From assembly GCA_015068335.1 (NCBI GenBank), contig SVKT01000087.1, positions 1-6,802 of the forward strand: DNA of 6,802 nt, written 5' to 3'. Under the pieces are notes generated by a model that worked only from the letters and a program-made list of their open reading frames with translations, searched no databases and was not told the origin of the DNA. Positions 1 through 5,411 of the stretch are shown in pieces. The position numbers were made by a program, and so were the translations under genes. Numbering within the stretch: position 1 is the first letter of the stretch; each line of letters begins with the position of its first letter. The DNA comes from Oscillospiraceae bacterium (GTDB lineage: Bacteria; Bacillota; Clostridia; Oscillospirales; Oscillospiraceae).

Positions 1-1
1 C

Positions 2-1456
2 AAGTGCATCCAGTGCAACAAGTGCGCTTATGTCTGCCCCCACGCCACCATCCGTCCCTTCGCTATGACCGAGGAAGAGGCTGCCAAGGCTCCCGCCGCC
101 GCCAAGATCGCCGAGGTCAAGGCCGGCAAGGGCAAGGGCGTGTACAAGTACACGATGGCCGTGTCTCCTCTGGATTGTATGGGCTGCGCCGTCTGCGTGG
201 GCGAGTGCCCCGTGGGCGCCATCACTATGGTCGACCAGGCCGCAGAACTGGCTCAGCAGGACGTCTTCAACTACTGCGTGGCTGAGGTCTCCGAGAAGAA
301 GGATATGCAGGACAACACCGTTAAGGGCAGCCAGTTCAAGCAGCCCTATCTGGAATTCTCCGGCTCCTGCGCAGGCTGCGCCGAGACTTCCTATGCCCGC
401 CTGATCACCCAGTTGTTCGGCGATCATATGTACATCTCCAACGCCACCGGCTGCTCCTCCATCTGGGGTGGTCCCGCTGCTACCTCTCCCTTCTGCACCA
501 ACAAGAAGGGCCAGGGCCCCGCTTGGTGCAACTCCCTGTTCGAGGATAACGCCGAGCACGGTCTGGGTATGTATCTGGGCCAGAAGGCCATCCGCGCCGA
601 CCTGATCGCCAAGGTTCAGGAGATGATGGCTGCCGAGCAGGCTTCCGCCGAGTTCAAGGCTGCTGCCCAGGCCTTCCTGGACACCAAGGACGACGGCGAC
701 GCCAACCAGGAGCCCACTGCCGCTCTGATCGTTGAGTTGGAGAAGGCTGCCGCTGCCGGCTGCCCCGTGGCTCCCGCAGTTCTGGCCAAGAAGGAATACC
801 TGAACAAGAAGTCTATGTGGATCTTCGGCGGCGACGGCTGGGCCTATGATATCGGCTTCGGCGGCGTCGACCACGTTCTGGCTTCCGGCGAGGACGTCAA
901 CGTCTTCGTCTTCGATACCGAGGTGTACTCCAACACCGGCGGCCAGGCTTCCAAGTCCTCCAACATCGGCCAGGTTGCTCAGTTCGCAGCCGCCGGTAAG
1001 GAGATCAAGAAGAAGTCCCTGACCGAGATCGCTATGAGTTACGGCTATGTCTATGTTGCTCAGGTCGCTATGGGTGCCGACGCTGCCCAGACCCTGAAAG
1101 CCATCAAGGAAGCCGAAGCCTATCACGGTCCCTCTCTGATCATCGGTTACAGCCCCTGCGAGATGCACTCCATCAAGGGCGGTATGATGAACTGCCAGAA
1201 GGAAATGAAGATGGCCGTCGACTGCGGCTACTGGAACCTGTTCCGCTTCAATCCTGCTGTTGAGGGCGCCAAGTTCACCCTGGACTCCAAGGAGCCCAAG
1301 GGCGGCTATCAGGAGTTCCTGCTGAACGAGGCCCGCTATGCTCGCCTGACCCGCGAGTTCCCCGACCGCGCCGAGCGCCTGTTCAAGGAGAACGAGGCCG
1401 AGGCTATGGCCCGTTATCAGCACCTGTTGAAGTTGAAGGCTCTGCACGAGGCCTGA
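2..1456 (+). CDS. nifJ: Pyruvate:ferredoxin (flavodoxin) oxidoreductase, C-terminal part (5' end outside window)
   Basis: This cytoplasmic enzyme oxidises pyruvate with CoA to acetyl-CoA and CO2 and reduces ferredoxin or flavodoxin; it is central to anaerobic fermentation. The reading frame is open from base 2, so the N-terminal part (usually about 700 residues) lies to the left and 484 residues are visible. In order: a two-cluster ferredoxin domain with CxxCxxCxxxCP at visible residues 2-13 and again at 59-70; the thiamine-diphosphate domain with SCAGCAE (Cys123, Cys126) and TGC (Cys151), which together with Cys386 in GYSPCEMHS are the expected ligands of the proximal 4Fe-4S cluster; then GDGWAYDIGFGG (277-288) and NTGGQ (311-315) for thiamine diphosphate and Mg binding. 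All expected residues are present and the C-terminus is complete. The codon set is narrow (CTG, AAG, GAG, GGC, TCC), as in highly expressed genes. A strong terminator follows. Identity is very secure; substrate choice (pyruvate rather than another 2-oxoacid) is from family resemblance. Confidence 0.96.
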   Translation, partial: KCIQCNKCAYVCPHATIRPFAMTEEEAAKAPAAAKIAEVKAGKGKGVYKYTMAVSPLDCMGCAVCVGECPVGAITMVDQAAELAQQDVFNYCVAEVSEKKDMQDNTVKGSQFKQPYLEFSGSCAGCAETSYARLITQLFGDHMYISNATGCSSIWGGPAATSPFCTNKKGQGPAWCNSLFEDNAEHGLGMYLGQKAIRADLIAKVQEMMAAEQASAEFKAAAQAFLDTKDDGDANQEPTAALIVELEKAAAAGCPVAPAVLAKKEYLNKKSMWIFGGDGWAYDIGFGGVDHVLASGEDVNVFVFDTEVYSNTGGQASKSSNIGQVAQFAAAGKEIKKKSLTEIAMSYGYVYVAQVAMGADAAQTLKAIKEAEAYHGPSLIIGYSPCEMHSIKGGMMNCQKEMKMAVDCGYWNLFRFNPAVEGAKFTLDSKEPKGGYQEFLLNEARYARLTREFPDRAERLFKENEAEAMARYQHLLKLKALHEA

Positions 1457-1463
1457 TCCTTCC

Positions 1464-1474
1464 GCAGGGAACTG
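1464..1474 (+). repeat. 11-bp direct repeat, copy 1
   Basis: The sequence gcagggaactg lies just after the nifJ stop and recurs perfectly at 1554-1564, on the other side of the nifJ terminator. The starts are 90 bases apart. No function is known; see the finding on this repeat. Confidence 0.6.
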
Positions 1475-1486
1475 CAACGCAACTGA

Positions 1487-1523
1487 AAAAAAGAGCCACG
1501 GGAGTTTCCCGTGGCTCTTTTTT
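1487..1523 (+). terminator. Rho-independent terminator after nifJ
   Basis: A perfect inverted repeat has left arm 1491-1503 (aagagccacggga) and right arm 1507-1519, with a 3-nt loop. The A-run 1486-1492 and T-run 1518-1523 extend the pairing to 17 bp. It begins 30 bases after the nifJ stop. The A-run also gives a U-tract on the opposite strand, so it could work both ways, although no leftward gene ends here. Confidence 0.95.
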
Positions 1524-1544
1524 GCGCGGCGGAGGGCTCCGGGG

Positions 1545-1571
1545 TTGTCGCCGGCAGGGAACTGTGATAAA
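1545..1571 (+). promoter_or_regulatory. Weak sigma-A-type promoter candidate for the lipoprotein gene
   Basis: A possible -35 TTGTCG (1545-1550, 4 of 6 consensus bases) is followed after 15 bases by GATAAA (1566-1571, 4 of 6) preceded by TGn, an extended -10 arrangement. The spacer is shorter than the ideal 17 bases, so the -35 assignment is doubtful. The position, after the nifJ terminator and about 40 bases before the next start codon, is what makes a promoter here likely. Confidence 0.4.
1554..1564 (+). repeat. 11-bp direct repeat, copy 2
   Basis: This is the second perfect copy of gcagggaactg. It runs into the candidate extended -10 element of the lipoprotein gene, because its final TG forms the TG of TGnGATAAA. 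Confidence 0.6.
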
Positions 1572-1609
1572 GTGGGGAACATAAAGAACGAAAATGGAGG
1601 AGTGCCTGT

Positions 1610-2104
1610 ATGAAAAGATGCGCTGCGTTTCTTCTGACGCTGGCCTGCGTGATGAGCCTGTTCGGCTGTGCCAAAAGCCAGCCGGAGTCCCCGGCGTATG
1701 TGGAACCGGATTTTACCCGGCGGTCTGTCACCGTCACCACGTCCTATTCCGATGTGGAGGGAATCTCCGTGCAGGCGGATGGCGTGTATGTCTACCCGGA
1801 TAAAACGACGCTGGTGGTGTCCTGGAACAACAGGACCGACTATCCGGTCACATATGGCGAGCCCTTCCGGCTCGAGCGCCTTGAAAACGGCGAATGGGTG
1901 GACTGCGCTCTCGGGGAAGCCGTTTTTACTATGATCGGCTATCTGCTGCCGGCAAACAAATCGGTCAACAAGGAATATACTCTTACCGATCTGTATGACA
2001 TCAGCGCCCCCGGCACCTACCGCTTCCACTCCACGTGCAGCGCAGAGATGGAGGGCGAATACCCGAAAACCTGTTTCCTGTGGTCGGAATTTACGTTGGA
2101 ATAA
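1610..2104 (+). CDS. Small secreted lipoprotein with probable Ig-like domain, function unknown
   Basis: This 164-residue protein is predicted to be anchored outside the cytoplasmic membrane. The N-terminus is a classic lipoprotein signal: Lys2 and Arg3, a hydrophobic core at residues 4-16, then a lipobox LFGC with the lipidated Cys at 20. A short polar linker (21-40) leads to a beta-rich domain from about 45 to the end. The pattern LVVSWNNRTDYPVTYGEPFRLERLENGEW (two blocks, residues 68-96) followed by YTLTDLYDISAPGTYRF (123-139) resembles the bacterial Ig-like domain common in Clostridia lipoproteins and BlaR1/M56-associated proteins; this family match is from memory and moderate in confidence. 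Cys 99, 143 and 155 could form a disulfide outside the cell. The start is set by GGAGG at 1596-1600, 9 bases before the ATG, and by the good signal peptide. It probably shares a transcript with the next gene 53 bases downstream. No binding partner or substrate can be named. Confidence 0.85.
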   Translation: MKRCAAFLLTLACVMSLFGCAKSQPESPAYVEPDFTRRSVTVTTSYSDVEGISVQADGVYVYPDKTTLVVSWNNRTDYPVTYGEPFRLERLENGEWVDCALGEAVFTMIGYLLPANKSVNKEYTLTDLYDISAPGTYRFHSTCSAEMEGEYPKTCFLWSEFTLE

Positions 2105-2142
2105 CGAAACTTTGTGCTGCGGCCTGTGCTGCAAAGCGGAGA

Positions 2143-2153
2143 AAAGGAGGTGA
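2143..2153 (+). promoter_or_regulatory. Near-perfect ribosome binding site that fixes the AlbA_2 gene start
   Basis: The site aaaggaggtga is fully complementary to the 16S rRNA tail, with 7 bases between GGAGG and the ATG at 2158. The frame is open upstream to an ATG at 2035, but that start would lie inside the lipoprotein gene without a comparable site, so 2158 is preferred. Confidence 0.9.
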
Positions 2154-2157
2154 CCGG

Positions 2158-2613
2158 ATGTTTGACCTTGCCAAACTGGAAACCTATCGGGAAACCGACC
2201 GCATCGAAGCCAAGCGGGCGCTGGGCGGACTGCCGGAGAGCCTCTGGGAGACCTATTCCGCCTTTGCCAATACAAAGGGCGGCGTGATATTGCTGGGCGT
2301 GGGCGAGCGGGAGGACCGGACCCTCTATCCCGTGGACCTCCCCAACCCCACGGCGCTGATGCGGGAAATCTGGCGCATCGTCAGCGACCCAGGACAGGTC
2401 AGTGTCAACCTGCTGACGGATGAGGACGTCTGCTGGATGGAAGTGGAGGGGAAGGACGTCATCGTGGTCGAGGTGCCCCCGGCACCCCGGGACAAGCGAC
2501 CGGTGTATGTCGGCGGGGATCCCTTTTCCGGTGCCTATCACCGCAGCGGCGACGGCGATTATCGCCTTTCCCGGGAGATGGTTCAGCAGATGCTGGACGA
2601 AGCAAAAAAATAA
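2158..2613 (+). CDS. Stand-alone AlbA_2/Schlafen-type putative nucleic-acid-binding domain protein (short form)
   Basis: This 151-residue cytoplasmic protein consists almost wholly of one AlbA_2 (divergent AAA_4, Schlafen-like) domain. Visible hallmarks are ETDRIEAKRAL (11-22, the conserved ExxxxExK region), SAFANTKGGVILLGV (34-48), and the end pattern GAYHRSGDGDYRLSREMVQQM (two blocks within 125-145). In most relatives I recall, this domain is the N-terminal part of a protein of roughly 400-550 residues with a further ATPase-like region and winged helix. Here the protein stops directly after the domain, at a TAA within an A-rich tract, and nothing resembling the missing half follows. It could be a natural single-domain form or the remnant of a longer gene; the intact motifs and excellent ribosome site argue that it is expressed. 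It lies 53 bases after the lipoprotein gene with no terminator between and probably shares its transcript. The biochemical role is unknown, and DNA/RNA binding or nuclease activity is only a family-level suggestion. Confidence 0.85.
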   Translation: MFDLAKLETYRETDRIEAKRALGGLPESLWETYSAFANTKGGVILLGVGEREDRTLYPVDLPNPTALMREIWRIVSDPGQVSVNLLTDEDVCWMEVEGKDVIVVEVPPAPRDKRPVYVGGDPFSGAYHRSGDGDYRLSREMVQQMLDEAKK

Positions 2614-2618
2614 AAAAG

Positions 2619-2650
2619 AAAACAGCCGGAGCATACGCTCCGGCTGTTTT
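2619..2650. terminator. Bidirectional Rho-independent terminator between convergent units
   Basis: A perfect 14-bp stem (2619-2632 with 2637-2650) closes a 4-base loop (2633-2636). On the + strand it is followed by a T-run at 2647-2652, serving the AlbA_2 gene. On the - strand the A-rich stretch 2604-2622 gives a long U-tract, serving the operon that ends with gatD at 2655. The two stop codons are only 41 bases apart and the hairpin fills the gap. Confidence 0.95.
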
Positions 2651-2654
2651 TTGC

Positions 2655-3380
2655 TTATTTGCAGCGCTGTTTCAGTTGTTCCGTCGTCACGGAGAAGCCT
2701 GCTTCGGCGTATGCGTCCCGGGGCAGCGGCGGCAGTGGTTCTCCCCGCCGGGCATAGATGGCGGCGAGCACCGCATCCAGCATCCGGGGATTCTTTGCCA
2801 GCAACGGGCCGGTGAGATGGGAGCCCATCACGTTGTTCCGGAGGAAGCCCTCAGCGCCTCCCTTGCCTTCGTTGCCAAAGCCCAGATCCACAGCGGTGAG
2901 CAGCGGCGTTTCCACGCCGGAGAGAAGACTGCACTTGTTCATAAAGCCCACCACCGGCGCATCATACAGGGCCGTGTGGCCGTAAACGTCCTCCACGAAC
3001 CGCTTTTTTCCCTGCACGGAGATGAAACTTGCAAGACCGATGCCCTCATAGGTGCGGCCCTCGGCGTCGGTGATGGTTTTGCCCAGCAACTCCATCGCCG
3101 TGCCGCAAAAGAGCATCGCGCAGCCGTCCGCCGCGGCGGCTCTCACGGATTCTCCAAAACGGAGGAAGTCCGCCAGCGCCGCCTTCTGCGCCCGTTCCGT
3201 ACCGGCGCCCATAAAGAGGAAGTCCGCATCGGCCAGATCGACGTCCTGCCCGGGCTGCACGGTTTCCACCGTGACGGTGCTGCCCATTGTTTCTAGGGCC
3301 CGGCGCAGCACGGAAAGGTTGGCGTAACTGCCGTAGAGATTCATCAGGTCGGGGTAGAAGTGGATGAGTTTCACTTCCAT
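2655..3380 (-). CDS. gatD: GatD-like glutamine amidotransferase subunit (divergent; lipid II isoglutaminyl synthase type)
   Basis: This 241-residue protein belongs to the CobB/CobQ-like class I glutamine amidotransferases. In the MurT/GatD complex, GatD releases ammonia from glutamine so that D-Glu of lipid II becomes D-isoglutamine. The N-terminus HFYPDLMNLYGSYAN (7-21) is diagnostic for GatD. The nucleophile is Cys92 in LFCGTAMELLG. The C-terminal GPLLAKNP (191-198) is also typical, and the length is normal. Unusual points: the common CGGYQLLG reads CGTAMELLG; the GGGQDxEQ segment reads GAGTERAQ (58-64); GFENHGGRT is replaced by GFMNKCSLL (145-153); and the usual YLHGP, which carries the catalytic His, reads HLTGP (188-192), so Thr190 sits at the His position and His188 two residues earlier. 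These consensus forms are from recall. It starts 3 bases after the murT stop behind AAAAGGAGGG. The partner is surely the upstream MurT-like protein; the substrate may differ from lipid II. Confidence 0.85.
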   Translation of the reverse strand: MEVKLIHFYPDLMNLYGSYANLSVLRRALETMGSTVTVETVQPGQDVDLADADFLFMGAGTERAQKAALADFLRFGESVRAAAADGCAMLFCGTAMELLGKTITDAEGRTYEGIGLASFISVQGKKRFVEDVYGHTALYDAPVVGFMNKCSLLSGVETPLLTAVDLGFGNEGKGGAEGFLRNNVMGSHLTGPLLAKNPRMLDAVLAAIYARRGEPLPPLPRDAYAEAGFSVTTEQLKQRCK

Positions 3381-3383
3381 ACA

Positions 3384-4706
3384 TCAGCCCTCCTTTTCCA
3401 CGTGGGCCAGCAGTTTGTCCCGGTCGGAGAAGCAGGTGATCACGTAGACGTCCTCGCTGCCGTCCTCCCGCAGTGCCGCTGCGGCTGTTGCGATGTCGGG
3501 AATGACCGTCCAATTCTTCACGGCGGAGAAAGAGAAGCGCTGGGCCAGGTCGTTGCTGTATGCACCGGAGAGAATGACGCGCTTTACGTGGGGGGCGGCA
3601 AGTAGGTCGAAGTCGATGTCCCAGAGCCAACTGGTCTCGCTGGTGAAGTACTTACGGGAAACGGCGTCCACAATGACCAGCACCGCGCAGTCCGCCTTTG
3701 CGGAGGTCACATAGCGCAGGTTGGTGTCATAGGCGATGGAGTTTTCGTGCTTGCTGGTGAGCAGCGTGCCGCGGTGATTGCCCAGACGGAATGTCTGTAC
3801 CCGGCCGTTTTTCAGCACATAGCCGGAGATGGTTTCGGCGGCCGTTTCCGCCGCTACGCCTGTTTCCCGACAGACCGCGTAGGCCGCAAGGATGTTGTAT
3901 ACATTATAGATGCTGCGGAAGGCCAGTTGAACGGTCACGCCGCCGTCGAGGGTCAGGGAGCCGCCGTCCAGATCCACCGCCGTGGCGGCATAATCCGGCG
4001 TGGGGCGGGCGTGACCGCAGGCGGCACAGCGGTAGGCGCCGATGTGGTTGTAGTGCGCGTAGTCGTATGTCATAGGGGCGCGGCAGACGGGGCAGTGAGC
4101 GCCGTCGTGATACACGCCGGAGGGGGCGCTCTGCGACACGGCGCATTGTTCCAGACCAAACCACTTCACGGCGTTGCCGCCCCGGGCAAAACAGGCGGAA
4201 AGAGGATCGTCCGCGTTCAGAACCAGCGTCGTTTCCGGGTGGATGGCGGGGAGGATGGCGTCGTAGACCCACTCGGGATGTCCGTTGCGGGTGAGTTGGT
4301 CGCGGTAGAGATTGGTGATGACGAACGCCGTGGGGTGGAAGAACCGGAAACTGCGGGCGGCGTAGCGCTCGTCGGACTCGATGAGCAGCACGTCGGCACG
4401 CACCTTGCCGGAGAGGGAGGCGTGGGAGAGAACCAGGGTGGTCACGCCCTCGATCTGGTTGGAGCCCTCCTCGTTGTAGACCACGGTTTTGCCGCCGGCG
4501 CGGAGGATGGCGGCGATCATCTCCACGGTGGAGGTTTTGCCGTTGGAGCCGGTGACGGCGATGATGTGCCGGGGCAGTTCCACCCTGCGCAGAATGTCTG
4601 GGCAGAGTTTCAGCGCATATTTTCCGGGCAGGCTGCTGCCCTTGCCCACCAACTTGCCTGCAATGCGCAGCGCTTTGCAGACGAGGATGGCCAGAAGTTT
4701 TCTCAT
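3384..4706 (-). CDS. murT: MurT-like Mur ligase family protein (divergent; partner of GatD)
   Basis: This 440-residue cytoplasmic ATP-dependent ligase is the partner of GatD; known MurT proteins activate the D-Glu carboxylate of lipid II for amidation. In order: a basic N-terminal helix (1-22); Mur ligase central domain with P-loop VTGSNGKTST (51-60), IESDE (109-113), TNLYRDQL (131-138) and NADDP (164-168); an inserted zinc ribbon typical of MurT with CPVC (205-208) and CAAC (227-230); YNVYNILAAYA (267-277); and the C-terminal domain (DUF1727) from about 310, with SWLWDIDFD (359-367). Differences from the consensus I recall are TGTNGKTTT to TGSNGKTST, RDQLDRYGE to RDQLTRNGH, KNPAG to KHENS (319-323), and loss of a recognisable ADGxD just before SWxWD (here KYFTSE). 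Overall architecture and length are normal. The start is supported by GGAGG at 4714-4718, 7 bases upstream, and by the 4-nt ATGA overlap with the hydrolase gene. Family membership is secure; the exact substrate is not. Confidence 0.87.
   Translation of the reverse strand: MRKLLAILVCKALRIAGKLVGKGSSLPGKYALKLCPDILRRVELPRHIIAVTGSNGKTSTVEMIAAILRAGGKTVVYNEEGSNQIEGVTTLVLSHASLSGKVRADVLLIESDERYAARSFRFFHPTAFVITNLYRDQLTRNGHPEWVYDAILPAIHPETTLVLNADDPLSACFARGGNAVKWFGLEQCAVSQSAPSGVYHDGAHCPVCRAPMTYDYAHYNHIGAYRCAACGHARPTPDYAATAVDLDGGSLTLDGGVTVQLAFRSIYNVYNILAAYAVCRETGVAAETAAETISGYVLKNGRVQTFRLGNHRGTLLTSKHENSIAYDTNLRYVTSAKADCAVLVIVDAVSRKYFTSETSWLWDIDFDLLAAPHVKRVILSGAYSNDLAQRFSFSAVKNWTVIPDIATAAAALREDGSEDVYVITCFSDRDKLLAHVEKEG
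3388..3397 (-). promoter_or_regulatory. Ribosome binding site of gatD inside the murT end
   Basis: On the - strand this reads aaaaggaggg, with 8 bases between GGAGG and the gatD ATG at 3380. It lies in the last codons of murT, so gatD is probably translated by reinitiation or coupling, fitting the need for equal subunit amounts. Confidence 0.85.
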
Positions 4707-5410
4707 ACAGATCCCTCCGTGAAAACGGCGTCAGCCGTTTCGGTGAAAAAGGTTCGCACCGCGGCGTTGAAGGCTGCGGGCGCGGCGGCGGCCAGAAAGT
4801 GGTCGCCGGGGAGGATGACAAGACGGGCGTTGGGGATGCTGTCCGCGATCAGCCGGGTGTGGTCGGCGCGGATCATATCCCGGTCGCCTGCGATGACGAG
4901 GACGGGTATGGTCAGTGTTCCCAGTTCTGCCGGGTCGATATGCGGCTGGCGGAGCATCAGTTCCAGAAGTTGCTTTTGGTGGAGCAATTCCGGCGTATCC
5001 GCGTGGGCAAGGCGGCGGTGCTCCTGCGTCAGTTCTTCCAGGACCCAACCCTCCATCCCCTCGGGGAAGAGGTTGGCGGCGTTGGCGATCAGCCGCCGCA
5101 CCCGGTTGGGATACCGCAGAGCAAAGAGCAGGGCGATGTTGCCGCCGTCGCTGAAACCGAGAATGTCCGCCGTTTCCAGACCTTGTTCGTCCATAAACGC
5201 CGCAAGGTCATCGGCAAACCGGGAGAGTGTGAACGGCGCGGTGCCCCGGGGAGAGCGGCCGTGTCCGCGGGTGTCCACGGCGTAAACGGTAAAGTCCCGG
5301 GAAAATTCCTCCACCTGATGGGCGAAGTACGAACCGTCCTCTCCGTTTCCGTGAAGCAGCAGCAGGGCCGGCCCGCTGCCGGTTTTCGTGCAGTGCAGTT
5401 GAATGTCCAT
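4703..5410 (-). CDS. Alpha/beta-fold hydrolase, substrate unknown
   Basis: This 235-residue protein has the full catalytic set of the alpha/beta hydrolase superfamily. LLLLHGNGEDGSYF (16-29) forms the oxyanion region; VDTRGHGRS (45-53) is the usual second motif; GFSDGG (85-90) is the nucleophile elbow with Ser87; VIAGDRDMI (172-180) carries the likely acid Asp178; and Gly-Asp-His at 202-204 supplies His204. There is no signal peptide, so it should act in the cytoplasm. Family members include esterases, lactonases and C-C hydrolases, and nothing here selects among them. The gene begins 1 base after the mnmG stop, with a modest GGAG site inside mnmG, and its stop codon overlaps the murT start (ATGA). 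It is thus tightly co-translated with MurT/GatD, which hints at a related job or at simple operon packing. The family call is secure; the function is open. Confidence 0.9.
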   Translation of the reverse strand: MDIQLHCTKTGSGPALLLLHGNGEDGSYFAHQVEEFSRDFTVYAVDTRGHGRSPRGTAPFTLSRFADDLAAFMDEQGLETADILGFSDGGNIALLFALRYPNRVRRLIANAANLFPEGMEGWVLEELTQEHRRLAHADTPELLHQKQLLELMLRQPHIDPAELGTLTIPVLVIAGDRDMIRADHTRLIADSIPNARLVILPGDHFLAAAAPAAFNAAVRTFFTETADAVFTEGSV

Positions 5411-5411
5411 A

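Noticed and set aside
4..285. A 93-codon frame on the + strand at the left edge
   Set aside because: It is a frame shadow of nifJ; the nifJ frame carries both ferredoxin cysteine motifs over this stretch.
2114..2132. Two copies of gtgctgc in the 53-base gap between the lipoprotein and AlbA_2 genes, flanked by cttt and aaag
   Set aside because: A 7-mer repeat is too short to be meaningful here, and no promoter or stable hairpin could be built around it.
2035..2157. Longer N-terminal extension of the AlbA_2 gene from the ATG at 2035
   Set aside because: It would overlap the lipoprotein gene by about 70 bases, has no comparable ribosome site and adds no domain sequence; the near-perfect site before 2158 decides the start.
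2604..2613. Possible programmed -1 frameshift on the A-run just before the AlbA_2 stop, which would extend the protein
   Set aside because: The -1 frame is open, but it runs through the terminator hairpin into antisense of gatD and shows none of the missing AlbA_2 C-terminal features.
3904..4821. A 305-codon open frame on the - strand overlapping murT in another frame
   Set aside because: Its product is dominated by Arg, Pro and His with no domain pattern, while the murT frame carries all Mur ligase motifs.
3747..5285. A 512-codon open frame on the + strand opposite murT and the hydrolase
   Set aside because: It lies wholly antisense to two genes with complete, recognisable motifs. The translation is Gly/Ala/Val/Arg-rich without family patterns, as expected from the opposite strand of GC-rich coding DNA.
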